A stretch of 64,000 bases of DNA. Origin: Bufo bufo (lineage: Eukaryota; Chordata; Amphibia; Anura; Bufonidae). The DNA lies in NCBI RefSeq assembly GCF_905171765.1, contig NC_053391.1, forward strand, positions 148,495,917 through 148,559,916, read 5' to 3'. The notes beneath the pieces are model-generated. The model saw only the letters and a list, made by a program, of their open reading frames with translations. It had not been told where the DNA came from and ran no database searches. The position numbers and the translations under genes were made by a program. The first letter of the stretch is position 1; every line of letters begins with the position of its first letter. Below are positions 33,506 to 48,259 of the stretch, piece by piece.

Positions 33506-35382
33506 ATGACAGGCAGAGGAAGAGGCAGGCCCTTCCACGGGGTAGTAGGTTCGATTACGTCAAAGGACGCACCAGACTTGGTTGAGTGGCTCACTCAGCC
33601 CTTCGATTCTGCACCCTACTCATCCATTCTATCTGCACCCTCTTCACTCTCTGCTGTGTGCACCCCCAAAGACACCACCACCAACACTATATACCCTCCG
33701 CCTGAGTCACAGGAATTATTTTCAGATCTATTACAAGACATTTCCGATTTGCCCCCCAAGATCCCCAGAACCTATTCAACATGCCAGGTGAGACGTTGCC
33801 ATGCTGTGCTGCATCTGTTGTGCCTGGAAGCCAAGAGCCACACCGGTCCTGCACTCCTTTCAGCTTTGCGTTCACAGGCAGATCAGTGGCTAACCCTGCT
33901 CAATTTGACAGTTGGTAAAGTGGTGTGCGACAACGGTGGCAATCTGTTGAGCACGCTGAAACAGGGCAAAGTGACACATGTGCCGTGCATGGCACATGTC
34001 CTGAACTTGGTCGTGCAGCGATTCGTTGCCAAATACCCCAGGGTCCAGGACGACTTGCGGCAGGCCAGGAAAATCTCTGGCCATTTCAGAAGATCTTACA
34101 CGGCAATGGCTCGCCTTGCTGACATTTAGCGGCGACACAACCTGCCCGTCAGACGTCTGATTTTGTAACTGCCCGACGCGATGGAACTCCACCTTGTATA
34201 TGCTTGATAGGCTGCTCCAGCAGAAACATGCAGTTACCCACTACTTGTATGAACTCTGCAGCAGGACAAATTCTGGGGAGCTTGTTTTTTTTCACCGCGC
34301 CAGTGGCTGCTCATGCGCGATGCATGCAGACTTCTGCGGCCATTTGATGAGATCACCAAACTGGTCAGTCGCAGCCAGGGCGCCATCAGTGACATCGTAC
34401 CTTATGCCTTCTTTCTGGAGCATGCATTGCGTCGTGTCATTGATCAAGCCATCGAGGAGCAGGAGCTGGAAGATGAGGAAGTTGCAATGCTGAGTGAATT
34501 CCCCAGGGGAATCTACACCTTCTGAGACAAGTCAGCAGGAGTCTGAAGAGGAGTCAGAGGAGGATGGTGGCTGGGGGGAGGAGGAGAAGGAGCAAGAAGA
34601 GCAGGCTTTAAACTTTTCGGGGATCCCTGGTGTTGTTCGTGAATGAGAGGAGGAGACCGAGGGCGACATTCTCCTGGGCGATGAGCCGGAGCCAGAGCGC
34701 TTCACCGCTTCCAATTTAGTGCAAATGGGGGCCTTCATGTTCCAGTGTTTGAAGAGGGACCCCTGTATAAAAAGCATAAAGATCTGTAATGGGTGGCAAC
34801 GTACTTAGACCCTTGGTAGAAACACAAAATGGCGGACATGTTACCAGCATCACAGAGGGCTGGCAGAATGCAGCATTATTGCGAGAGATGCTGCATTCTG
34901 CTGTTGCGGGCACTGGCAGAGGAATTACCACCCACAGTGAACAGGTGCGGGTACCAATCCTACCGCGCCTGCAAAAAGAGGCGGTTTGAAGATGTGTTGG
35001 TCACTTCGGATATAAGATCATTCTTGCAGTTAACCCATCGACAGCCTCCCTCCAGATCCAGCCTCAGGGAACGCCTAGACAGACAGGTGTCCGACTACAT
35101 CGGGTTAACGGCCGATGTGGATGCTCTGAAAAGCGAGGAACCCCTGGACTACTGGATGTGCAGGCTTGACCTGTGGCCAGAGCTGGCACAATTTGCCATG
35201 GAACTCTTGGCTTGTCCCCCGCGTCAAGTGTCCTGTCAGAAAGGACGTTCAGCGCAGCAGGGGGGATCGTGACTGATAAGCGCTCTCGCCTAGCTCACGA
35301 CAGTGTGGACTACCTCACATTTTTAAAAATGAATGAGGCATGGATCTCAGAGGAATTCAACACCTGTGATGACCACGTGTAA
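33506..35382 (+). pseudogene. hAT transposase (element B), internally deleted
   Basis: It starts MTGRGRGRPFHGVVGSITSK, then a Ser/Pro-rich segment ending SQELFSDLLQDISDLPP. The reading then jumps straight to RTYSTCQVRRCHAVLHLLCL, so the BED finger and the first catalytic block are deleted compared with element C. Visible blocks are VVCDNGGNLLSTL (about 33918), HVPCMAHVLNLVVQRF, a stop at 34127, ALRRVIDQAIEEQE (about 34425), and the hATC end SERTFSAAGGIVTDKRSRL, with the final stop at 35380-35382. Further frameshifts lie near 34200, 34520 and 35220. Confidence 0.92.
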
Positions 35383-35459
35383 TTGAATTTCCTCATGCCA
35401 GCCCACACATATCCGCCACCACCCAGAACAAAGATTTGTCCTTGCCTTATGTATATAAA

Positions 35460-35775
35460 GCGGCATAAAAGGCCTTTTATGTCAGGTGAATGCCTAATTT
35501 TTGGGGCCTGTACTGGCCGACAGTTGCATATTTATCCTGTGAATACCTAATGTACCTCCAGCCACAGAATACAAAGTTCTTTGCTGTCAGGTGAACGCCT
35601 GTTGGTTAATTCTTGGGGCCTGTACTGGCCGACACTTACTTATTTATCCTGTGAATGCCTAATGTACCTCCAGCCACAGAATACAAAGTTCTTTGCTGTC
35701 AGGTGAACGCCTGTTGGCTAATTTTTGGGGCCTGTACTGGCCGACACTTACTTCTTTATCCTGTGAATGCCTAAT
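35460..35775. repeat. 3' array of hAT B, ~120-bp units
   Basis: About three units with CTTTGCTGTCAGGTGAACGCC, TTGGGGCCTGTACTGGCCGA and CTAATGTACCTCCAGCCACA. The same unit occurs once at 22909-22992. Confidence 0.9.
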
Positions 35776-36026
35776 TTTGCTGACTGGAATTGAAAATCAA
35801 TGGGTCTGTAACCGTTCCGCTAAATTGTGGAACGGATGCAGACCCATTTTACAGACGTGTAAATGGACCCTATATGTATTTGACATGTATTTACCGGCTG
35901 CTGTCAGTTCTGGCTGATTTAGGCCTAGCTATTACACTAAAACAGAGCAATATTACAAAAACCAAAATACACATTATAACTGTATAAACGATTTATATAA
36001 CTTATTAGAAAAAAAAAAATATATTT

Positions 36027-36184
36027 TTAAGGCAACTTTTCCAATAGCAGGAGCATCTCCTGCACCCCCTTCATGGCCTGGCAGTGCCTCTCCTCCATGG
36101 CCCTCATCCACTCCTGAATGGCCCGCATATCCTGGCGGTGCTCCTTCTGCATTTTTGCCAATTTGGCTTTCAATGTCTTCAGTA
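36027..36184 (-). CDS. Exon 4: coiled-coil C-terminus of Myb/SANT gene
   Basis: After the acceptor CCAACAG the frame encodes a Lys/Glu/Met-rich helix (KAKLAKMQKEHRQDMRAIQE and onward) ending LLLLEKLP and TAA at 36027-36029. The two leading bases TA complete the codon begun by the last G of exon 3, which supports the splice. Confidence 0.8.
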
Positions 36185-36189
36185 CTGTT

Positions 36190-37080
36190 GGAAAAAAAAT
36201 ATTACATTATTTGCAATTCTTATTAAACCTTTAAACCTTTATTTTGTGGTGCATATGACTTTTTGATCGCTTGCTGTTACACCTTTTTGTGATAAAAGTC
36301 TTCAAAAAAATGCCTTTTTGGAGAGTTTAAATTTTTTGTTTTGAAAGGTGTCCACCTGAGGGGTTACTTGGTATGATATTTTTATACAGCTGGTTGTTAC
36401 AGATGCGGCAAGACCTAATATGTTTCCTTATTTTTTTAGTTATTTCTGTTTTACACAATAAAAGCATTGTTGTAACCAAAAACAATTCATGTTTTAATGT
36501 CTCCATAGTTTGAGAGCCATATTATTATTTTTATTCGGCGATTGTCTAATGGTAGGGTCTCATTTTTGGCCGAACAAAATGACAGATTGGTACTATTTTG
36601 GGGGGCATATGCCTTTTTTGATAGCTTGGTGTTGCCCTTTTAGTGATGTTAGGTGACAAAATTATTATTATTTTATAATTGTTTATTTTTTTTATTTTTA
36701 CAGTGTTCACTTGAGGGGTTAGATCATAGGATATTTTTATAGAGACGGTCGATATGTACACGACGGTACAAAATATGTCTGTTTGTCTATTTTTTACCTT
36801 TTTTATTTAAGTCTTTATACACATTGACGATTTAAATGTCAATACTTTACTGATATTTGTGATGATTATATAGTTTATTAGTTTGTGATATTTCAGTACA
36901 GTATAATTTTATTTTGTTAGTAATAGTTCAATAGAGTTTAATATTATTTATTTGTTAAGTTAATGGTTTTAATGTTGATTAAAGAGTTATTGTCCAATGT
37001 TCTTGTTTTCTATTACTGTAGTGTATGTTGTACCCTCATTGTTGGCCCTTTTAATGTTTATGTACATGTTATGGATACAT
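36190..37080. repeat. Intron 3: two diverged copies of TTAA-element interior
   Basis: Blocks such as TTCACCTGAGGGGTT-like (36350), GATATTTTTATA, ACCTAATATG and TCCATAGTTTGAGAGCCAT appear at 36340-36540 and again at 36700-36790. They match 63770-63990 in the TTAA element at the right edge. No gene. Confidence 0.65.
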
Positions 37081-37108
37081 AATCATATTGCTATGTGCAC
37101 ATATTTAC

Positions 37109-37283
37109 CCTTCTGGAGGGGGCTGGTGATCGCCTCCTCTTCCTCCGAGTCCTGAGATGGGGCGGTGCTGGAGGGTCCAGCACTTTCCACCTCCTTCACT
37201 CCTCCCACATCTGGTGGGGGTGGCTCAATAGGCTGGGAGGGTCCGGCCTCCTCCTCCTCCTCAACCTCCACCACCTCCTCGGC
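37109..37283 (-). CDS. Exon 3: acidic linker of Myb/SANT gene
   Basis: It encodes AEEVVEVEEEEEAGPSQPIE, a PPPP stretch, and ends ITSPLQKG at a GTAAAT donor. The frame is compatible with exons 2 and 4. The expected AG acceptor just upstream (37284-37290) is not present, suggesting mutation or a breakpoint there. Confidence 0.7.
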
Positions 37284-37289
37284 CACAGA

Positions 37290-38100
<811 letters not shown>

Positions 38101-38684
38101 TAGAGATGTCGCGAACATAAAATTTTCCGTTCGCGAACGGCAAACGCGAATTTCTGCAAATGTTCGCGAACGGACGAACTGGGCGAACCGCCATAGACTT
38201 CAATAGGCAGGCGAATTTTAAAACCCACAGGGACTCTTTCTAGCCACAGTAGTGATGGAAAAGTTGTTTCAAGGGGACTAACACCTGGACTGTGGCATGC
38301 CGGAGGGGGATCCATGGCAAAACTCCCATGGAAAATTACATAGTTGAGTTGGATTTTAATCCATAAAGGGCATAAATCACCTAACAATCCAATTTTTTTT
38401 TGAACAACGTGGTTTAAAACATCCAGTGTGTGTATACGATCAGGTATGATGTTGTATCGATCAGGAAGTGTAAGGGTTACGCCCGCTTCACAGACATTGA
38501 CAGACCAAACTCCCCTTTTAATGCACCGCAAACAACCGCAAACAGTCCATTTGCCCAACCGCAAACTCACCATTTGTACAAGGTTGGATACCAAGCTAGC
38601 CATGTCCCGTTGATGTCATTGAAGGTTTCTTCCTCCACCCAGCCACGTACAACACCAAGGGTCACGGAAAGGTGAATTGAATTG

Positions 38685-39490
38685 ATTTTTCGAACGGGGA
38701 GATGGTTAAAAAAACGCTGGCTCCCTCACCTTTGTTTGAATCCACGGTCACTGCGTCTGTGCCATGCAATTTACTGTCCCACCCGATATGAGTGGTATTT
38801 TCTGTAGTTCTCTCTTCTCATCAGTTTAATCCCTGTTACGTCCCCAATCTGGGGTTTATTTATTAAATTGATTTTTCGAACGGGGAGATGGTTAAAAAAA
38901 AGCTGGCTCCCTCCCCTTTGTTTGAATTTACGCCACGGTCACTCCATCTGTGCCGTGCAATTTACTGTCACACCCGATATGAGTGGTATTTTCTGTAGTT
39001 CTCTCTTCTCATCAGTTTAATCCCTGTTACGTCCCCAATCTGGAGTCCATTTATTAAATTGATTTTTCGAACGGGGAGATTGTTAAAAAAATGCTGGCTC
39101 CCTCCCCTTTGTTTGAATTTACGCCACGGTCACTGCGTCTGCGCCGTGCAATTTACTGTCACACCCGATATGAGTGCTATTTTTCTGTAGTACTATTCTC
39201 ATCAGTTTAATCCCTGTTACGTCCCATATCAGGGTGGGATTGCCTTTTGTGAAAAAAAATTTAGGCCGGGTACCTTCGACTGCCTTCACAGTGACAGACC
39301 AAACTCTGATACACCAAACTGAATTGATTTTAGGAACCGGGAGATGGAAAAAGCAGCTTGGTTGGTCCTCTTACTCCCAAGTTGGGGCACTGCGCGTGCA
39401 CGGAGCAATGTGCTGTGACACCCTATATGAGTGGTGTCTTAACTAGTACTATTCCTATCAGTTTAATCCCTGTTACGTCCCCTATCCGGG
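38685..39490. repeat. 3' array of hAT C, ~185-bp units, four copies
   Basis: Units contain TTGATTTTTCGAACGGGGAG, GCTGGCTCCCTC, TTTGTTTGAAT, CCGTGCAATTTACTGTCACA, CCGATATGAGTGGTATTTTC and CATCAGTTTAATCCCTGTTA. The last copy is the most diverged. Confidence 0.9.
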
Positions 39491-40177
39491 GACATGTGTC
39501 GAATTGATTAACCATTGTCGAAATAACGAACCATTACGACATCCTGGAATAATTTAGTTCTGAGCTTTGTACTTGCTTTGTATTGGAATTGATGGGGATT
39601 TTTTTAATTGTCTGCATTATTTCTAATAAACTATTAAGAGACTTTATTATGATTTTTTTATTTTATGTATTAAAAACCCACCCATACATCTTAAAAAAAA
39701 AAAAAATAATTAAGTTTTTTCTATGAAAAATTATCCAGCCTATCGCTTTTGGTCTGATCATAATGAAGCAACGGCCTTATCATCTGGGGTGTGGCAACAT
39801 TGCCAACACACTCAGAGGTGATGATCGCTTCATTGTGATACGCAAGCCCCTTCACCACAACAAGGTAACGATCACGAAGGGGAATTGACACTTGTATGTG
39901 CCTTTTTTTTTTGTTTTGCTTTTCCAGCCACAGTGCAGCACCAGAGGCCAGAAAAATTAGGCATGTACACATGCCTGAAAAGTAATGTTATTGTTGCAGC
40001 CACTGTTGTAGCAGCGGCCGGAAAAATTAATGTTTTCAAGGCAGAAAGGTGACTAAAACATTGCGGCTTGAACCCTAGTTGGTGGCGGAGAATTCACGAA
40101 AGTCATCCGGTATGCAGACATTAAATACAGCAGCGTGGGGACCATTTTGAGGCCAAGGCATGTCATCAGGCCTTTTG
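39491..40177. other. 3' non-coding region of hAT C
   Basis: Contains an AGGCATGTACACATGCCT palindrome near 39960 and A/T-rich sequence. No further gene. Confidence 0.5.
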
Positions 40178-43000
40178 TTAGTCAAACGTATCCCCCACTG
40201 TCAGTCCATTCGGGATCCATGCCTTATTCATCTTAATGAAGGTGAGGTAATCAACACTTTTTTGACCGAGGCGACTTCTTTTGTCAGTGACAATGCCTCC
40301 TGCTGCACTGAAGGTCCTTTCTGACAGGACACTTGAAGCGGGGCAGGCCAGAAGTTCTATCGCAAACTGGGATAGCTCAGGTCACAGGTCAAGCCTGCAC
40401 ACCCAGTAGTCAAGGGGTTCATCGCTCCTCAGAGTGTCGATATCTGCAGTTAAGGCGAGGTAGTCTGCTACCTGTCGGTCGAGTCGTTCTCTAAGGCTGG
40501 ATCCCGAAGGGCTGTGGCGATGTGTAGGACTGAAAAAGCTCTGCATGTCCTCCATCAACAACACATCTGTAAAGTGTCCTGTCCTTGCCGTGGTCGTAGG
40601 AGGATTACTTTCACCTCTCCCCCTGTTAGATTCCCGTTGTGCTGTGACATCCCCCTTATAAGCTGTGTAAAGCATATTTTTTAGTTTTGTTTTGAACTGC
40701 TGCATCCTTTCTGACTTTCGGTAAATTGGTAACATTTCCGCCACTTTCTGCTTATACCGGGGGTCTAGTAGCGTGGCCACTCAGTACAGGTCGTTCTCCT
40801 TCATCCTTTTTATACGAGGGTCCCTCAACAGACATGACAGCATGAAAAGACCCCATTTGCACAAGGCTGGATGCCGAGCTACTCATTCCTCGTCCTCACT
40901 GATGTCATTGACGGTCTGTTCTTCACCCCAGCCATGTACAACACCATGGGTCCCAGATAGGTGACAACAACGATCACCCTGGGATGCCTGCTGTGGTTGG
41001 TCTTCCTCCTCCTCAAAGCCACATTCCTCCTCTGACTCCTCTTCCTCATACTCCTCTTGCAGCGTTGCCGCAGGTCCGGCAAGCGATGATGACAAGGCTG
41101 TTTCTGGTGGTGATGGTGACCACAACTCTTCCTCTTCACGCTCATCTACAGCCTGATCCAGCACTCTTCGCAGGGCACGCTCCATGAAGAAAACAAATGG
41201 GATGATGTCGCTGATGGTGCCTTCGGTGCGACTGACTAGGTTTGTCACCTCCTCAAAAGGACGCATGAGCCTACAGGCATTGCGCATGAGCGTCCAGTAA
41301 CGTGGCAAAAATATTCCCAGCTCCGCAGAGGCTGTCCTAGCACCCCGGTCATACAAATACTCGTTGACGGCTTTTTCTTGTTGGAGCAGGCGGTCGAACA
41401 TTAGGAGTGTTGAATTCCAATGTGTCGGGCTGTCGCAAATCAAGCGCCTGACTGGCATGTTGTTTCAGCGCTGAATGTCTGAAAAGTGTGCCATGGCCGT
41501 GTAGGAACGCTTGAAATGGCCACACACCTTCCTGGCCTGCTTGAGGACGTCCTGTAAGCCTGGGTACTTAGACACAAAGCGTTGTACGATGAGATTCAAC
41601 ACATGTGCCATGCACGGCACATGTGACAACTTGCCCAAATTTAATGCCGCCAACAAGTTGCTTCTATTGTCACACACCACTTTACCGATCTCCAGTTGGT
41701 GCGGGGTCAGCCACTGATCCACCTGTGGGCAGACAGGAGTGCTGGTCTGGTGTGGCTCTCTGCTTTCAGGCAAGTCAACCCCAAGACAGCGTGACACTGA
41801 CGTATCCGGTATGTGGAATAGCCCCTGGGGAGCTGGGGGGATTCAGTTGATGTGCAGCCAGACACCACAGCAGAAGAGGACTCAGCCAAGGAGGTTATGG
41901 AAGAGGATGGAGTAGGAGGAGTAGAGGAGGTGGCAGCAGGCCTGCCTGCAAGTCGTGGCGGTGTTACCAACTCCGCTGCAGAGCCACGCATTCCATGCTT
42001 GTCAGCCGTCAGCAGGTTGACCCAATGCGCAGTGTAGGTGATATACCTGCCCTGAACGTGCTTTGCAGACCAGGTATCAGTGGTCAGATGGACCCTTGCC
42101 CCAACACTGTATGCCAGAGATGCCATGACTTCCTTTTCAATCACTGAGTAGAGGTTTGGGATTACCTTTTTTTTTAAAAAAAAATTGTCCGGGTACCTTC
42201 CACTGTGGTGTTCCAATAGCGACAAATTTTTTGAAGGCCTCAGACTCCACCAGCTGGTATGGTAAAAGCTGGCGGGCTAAGAGTTCCGTCAAGCCAGCTG
42301 TCAGACGCCGGGCAAGGGGGTGACTCTGTGACATTGGCTTCCTACGCTCAAACATTTCCTTTACAGACACCTAACTGTGGGCAGATGAGATGGAACTGCT
42401 GAAGGTGAGAGGCGGAGTGGCGGGTGGTTGAGAGGGGGCAAGGAGGACAGCAGTGGTTGACGTGGCGGAAGATGCTGGACCAGGAGGAGGATGGTGGCTT
42501 TGAGCTTGTGTGCTGCTTCTACTCGTCATCATGTGTTGATCCCATAGGCGTTTGTGATGTGCGATCATGTGCCTTCGCAAAGCAGTTGTACCTAGGTGGG
42601 TGTTGGATTTCCCACGACTCAGTTTCTTATGGCACAGGTTGCAAATGGCATCGATGTTGTCAGAGGCAGACACACAAAAAAAATGCCACACTGCTGAGCT
42701 TTGCAATGACAGCATTCTGGTGGTGGCAACAGCATGCGTTGATTGGCGTGCTGTCTGGCTGACCCCGGGTGCCGATACATGCTGTCTGACTGTGCCACTA
42801 GCTCCTTGCGACGACCTCCCCCTGCTTCCGACTCGTCTCCTCCTTCTCTCTGTCTCCCCTTCTGAACTTTCCCCCTCTTCTTCTTCTCTTCGAGCAGGCA
42901 CCCACGTGGCATCCACGGACATCGTCATCATCAACCACTTCACTTGTATCTGACACCTCAGCAAAGGAAGCAGCAGCGGGTACAACATCATTATCATCAT

Positions 43001-44723
43001 AAAGTATGCAAAAATGAGGGGGCACACTCAAGAGAGAACCACTAGATGGATGATGACATAATATTTTATTACTCTAAAAACAAACCCCTAAAAATATATA
43101 AAAACAATCATAAAATAGCATATATTAATGCAGCAATCCTATAGTGCATGACAAGCGGTACTACACATATATGACAAATATCATATGATATATAACATGC
43201 AGCAGTATAGCAATGCGTGACACGCTAGTGGTATGGAACCATATATGATAGTCCTGTAGCCGTCCTATTGATAATAGGTAAAATGTCAGCACTTTCGTGC
43301 ATAAATGTCCCACTGAGACTTAATGGTAATGGTACTATGACCAAATGTCCCAATACAGATGATGCCACTATTATTAGGGCAGTGTAGCTAAATCCAATAG
43401 GGCAGTTGAATACCAGTGTTGTAGATGTACAATATGCGTACATATATTAGATACTGGAGCTACTTACTATATCACGCCGCCTGTAGTGTCCCGGTCTCAC
43501 CCCACCTTCTTGCTGCTTGACCGCAGCGTTGATTCCCCAGGTGGCCGAACGCGGCCGAACGTGGCGTCCCACGTGACCTGGTTGCTTAGGGTTCCGGGTT
43601 GGCGCTTCCCTGACGTCACTAATATGCGACTGTGACTCTGGCTGTAGCTCCGTACCGGAGATGTGATGAAAATGTATCTCTTGTACTTGGAACTTCTGGT
43701 TTTTTGTTCTTTTCTCTTCTTATTGAATCCACGCTCACTCCGTGCTACCAGACGCGTTTCAGGGTCTACACCCCTTCCTCAGTGGCCACCGAGTGAGTGG
43801 ATTCTCACTCTTTTAAATGGTGTTGTCCCACCCACAATTGTATTCTTTTGTGCTTGACTCAATATGTGGGGTGGATTTTGATTGCTGATAAATCATGTTA
43901 AAACATATATAACATAAAAAAATAAATATAACATCCCCACATGTAATACTGTATAAAAACACTTTAAAAAACAGTTCTGGATGAAGACTGCAAGGTCAGA
44001 TTATCTATTTGAAAAAAACGCATCAAAACCGCATCAGTGTGAACTGCGTTTTGCATGCGTTTTTTATGTAATTGACAATTATAGGGTCTAACAGTATTTC
44101 TAAACGGATAACACCAAAAATAACATCATTATATAATGTGTTCTCCGTGTAATTTCATATTTGGTGATCCTAAATATATATATTCCCAGATGGTTAGTAT
44201 GTCGTATAGGGGAGGAGCCACTGGTATTCAACTGCCCTATTGGATTTAGCTACACTGCCCTAATAATAGTGGCATCATCTGTATTGGGACATTTGGTCAT
44301 AGTACCATTACCATTAAGTCTCAGTGGGACATTTATGCACGAAAGTGCTGACATTTTACCTATTATCAATAGGACGGCTACAGGACTATCATATATGGTT
44401 CCATACCACTAGCGTGTCACGCATTGCTATACTGCTGCATGTTATATATCATATGATATTTGTCATATATGTGTAGTACCGCTTGTCATGCACTATAGGA
44501 TTGCTGCATTAATATATGCTATTTTATGATTGTTTTTATATATTTTTAGGGGTTTGTTTTTAGAGTAATAAAATATTATGTCATCATCCATCTAGTGGTT
44601 CTCTCTTGAGTGTGCCCCCTCATTTTTGCATACTTTATCACTTCTTTCCAGTCCTGAGGGTAGGACTAGAGGGTGAGCACCTACCCATACGAGACAGGGG
44701 TGAGCCGCTGGATTTCCTTCATA
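43001..44723 (-). mobile_element. Hairpin retroelement-like insertion with hammerhead motif
   Basis: Two 420-bp arms (42999-43418 and 44219-44638) are reverse complements with no difference I could find; the translated arms agree over 67 residues. The ~800-bp loop contains the hammerhead-like motif at 43727-43802. TCATTATCATCAT occurs on both sides (42988-43000, 44724-44736), consistent with a 13-bp target duplication, though the motif is low-complexity. A further 85 bp (44639-44723) follows the right arm. It splits the hAT C transposase. A Penelope-like origin is my inference from the ribozyme and inverted structure; no RT is present. Confidence 0.65.
43727..43802 (-). ncRNA. Hammerhead ribozyme-like motif, type I, short stem III
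   Basis: On the minus strand the order is: stem I 5' strand ATCCACTCACTC and CCA, core CTGAGGA (43776-43782), stem II AGGG/CCCT with a 7-nt loop (43761-43775), GAAA (43757-43760), a 2-bp stem III (AC-GC-GT), then GTC with predicted cleavage between 43751 and 43750. The stem I 3' strand is TGG ... GAGTGA(GC)GTGGAT. The outer stem I has 12 pairs with a 2-nt bulge. Deviations are G at N7 (allowed) and an A-U instead of G-C pair at 10.1-11.1. Self-cleavage is untested. Confidence 0.68.
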
Positions 44724-45678
44724 TCATTATCATCATCACACTGGACGTCCATGTGTGTAATGCTGCCTGACTGAGACATATCTCTGTTATCTCCATCCTC
44801 TGGCAATAATGGTTGCGCATCACTAATTTCATCCAAATGATGTGTAAATAACTCCTCTGAGGCATCAAGTGAAGCGGCTGTGGTGGCTGTGGTGGTGGTG
44901 GTGGTGGTGGTGGTGGTGGCGGCGGGCGGGAGAGTGGTAACTTGAGAGCAGGTGACCAAAGCTGAGCTGGAGGAGGATGGTGCGTCAAGGTTCTTAGCGG
45001 AAGCTGTTGAAGATTGGCTGTCCTGTGTAAGCCAGTCAACTATTTTCTTTGAACTTTTTGGGTTCAGGGTATGTGGCCTCTGAACACTGGGCATTATTCC
45101 AGGGCCAGTGGAAATCACAGCACCACGAACACGACGGCCCCTGCGGCGTGGCCTGCCTTTGCCTGTCATTTTTTATTAGGTAAGTGTTACTATGCGTGCA
45201 AGGTACTGTGCCACCCTATATAAGTGGTGGGCAGTGGGCACAGTACAGTCTGTGTGGGCCTGACACACACTGGCTTGCAACTGTGATTATATCACAGAAA
45301 AATATTAAATAGAATTTTTATTTATCTGCGAGGTATTTGTGAGTGAGTGACACCCTGTAACGGTATAAGTGGAGGCCTAGCCACTAGCCAGTGGCCACAA
45401 TACAGTCTGTGTGGGCCTGACACACACGGGCTTGCAAATGTGATTATATCACAGAAAAATATTAAATATAATTTTTTTTGTCTGAAAGGTATTTGAGTGA
45501 GTGACACCCTGTAACGGTATAAGTGGAGGCCTAGGCACTAGCCAGTGGCCACAATACAGTCTGTGTGGGCCTGACACACACGGGCTTGCAAATGTGATTA
45601 GATCACAGAAAAATATTAAATCGATTTTTTTTTTATCTGCGAGGTATTTGTGAGTGAGTGACACCCTGTAACGGTATA

Positions 45679-47299
<1,621 letters not shown>

Positions 47300-47750
47300 T
47301 AAGTTGAGGCCTAGCCACTAACCAGTGGCCACAATACAATCTGTGTGGGCCTGACACACACGGGCTTGCAAATGTGATTAGATCACAGAAAAATATTAAA
47401 TAGATTTTTTTTTTATCTGCGAGGTATTTGTGAGTGAGTGACACCCTGTAATGGTATAAGTGGAGGCCTAGCCACTAGCCAGTGGCCACAATACAGTCTG
47501 TGTGGGCCTGACACACACTGGCTTGCAAATGTGATTAGATCACAGAAAAATATTAAATTTAATCTTTTTTATCTGAAAGGTATTTGCGTGAGTGACACCC
47601 TGTAACGGTATAAGTGGAGGCCTAGCCAGTGGCCACAATACAGTCTGTGTGGGCCTAAAACACACGGGCTTGCAACTGTGATTAGATTACAGAAAAAGAT
47701 TAAATAGAATTTTTTTTTATCTGCGAGGTATTTTCTGTCACACCCTGTAT

Positions 47751-48251
47751 GAATGGTGTGCACACAGTACTGTCTGTGACTAAGCCTGCAGCATCACACA
47801 CGGGCAGGCAACTGCAATATATATATATATATATATAAAAATAAAATAAAAAGCAGACTGATGTACCAGCCCTGAAAAGGGCTTTTTGGGGTGCTGTCAG
47901 GACGCTGTCCTTACAGCAGATGAGTCTGTGGACACAGAACACTGCCCTAGCTAACGCTTTCCCTATTGAATCAGCAGCAGCAGCAGCACTGTCCCTCCTC
48001 TCACTGAGAATGCAGATTCCGAATGAATCTAAAATGGATGCTGTCCAGGAGGTGGGAGGGTCTGGGAGGGAGGGTCTGCTGCTGATTGGCTGGAATGTGT
48101 CTTCTGACTGTGAGGTACGGGGTCAAAGTTTACTCAATGATGATGTATAGGGGGCAGACCGAACATCGCATATGTTCGCCCGCCGCGGCGAACGCGAGCA
48201 AGCTATGTTCGCCGGGAACTATTCGCCGGCAAACTATTCGGGCCATCACTA
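47751..48251 (-). promoter_or_regulatory. 5' leader and right TIR of hAT C
   Basis: Upstream of the minus-strand transposase this holds a (TA)n run at 47816-47836, CCCTGAAAAGGGCTTTTTGG (47871), a (CAG)n run and the terminal TTCGC-rich repeat 48165-48251. Promoter activity is only expected from position. Confidence 0.5.
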
Positions 48252-48259
48252 CACTTTAG

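Larger units (their letters stand above)
40178..45169 (-). pseudogene. hAT transposase of element C (BED-type), interrupted
   Basis: N-terminus MTGKGRPRRRGRRVRGAV at 45169, with a poly-Thr run coded by a (GGT)n tract at 44887-44920. A hairpin insertion (43001-44723) follows. Then comes a BED zinc finger, CNLCHKKLSRG followed by LRRHMIAHH (about 42540-42680), then LTTDTWSAKHVQGRYI (about 42035), KVVCDNRSNLLAAL (about 41690), HVPCMAHVLNLIVQRF, CDSPTHWNST, a long acidic insert, ATLLDPRYKQK (40770), and the hATC end near 40200-40330, closing at 40178-40180. There are frameshifts near 42960, 42370, 42180, 41800, 41460, 40880 and 40380. It is the most complete hAT protein in the window but is not functional. 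Confidence 0.92.

Noticed and set aside
44719..45039. Proline-rich frame overlapping the hAT C N-terminus
   Set aside because: It is an alternative frame of the same strand created by the (GGT)n tract; the hAT frame is supported by homology.
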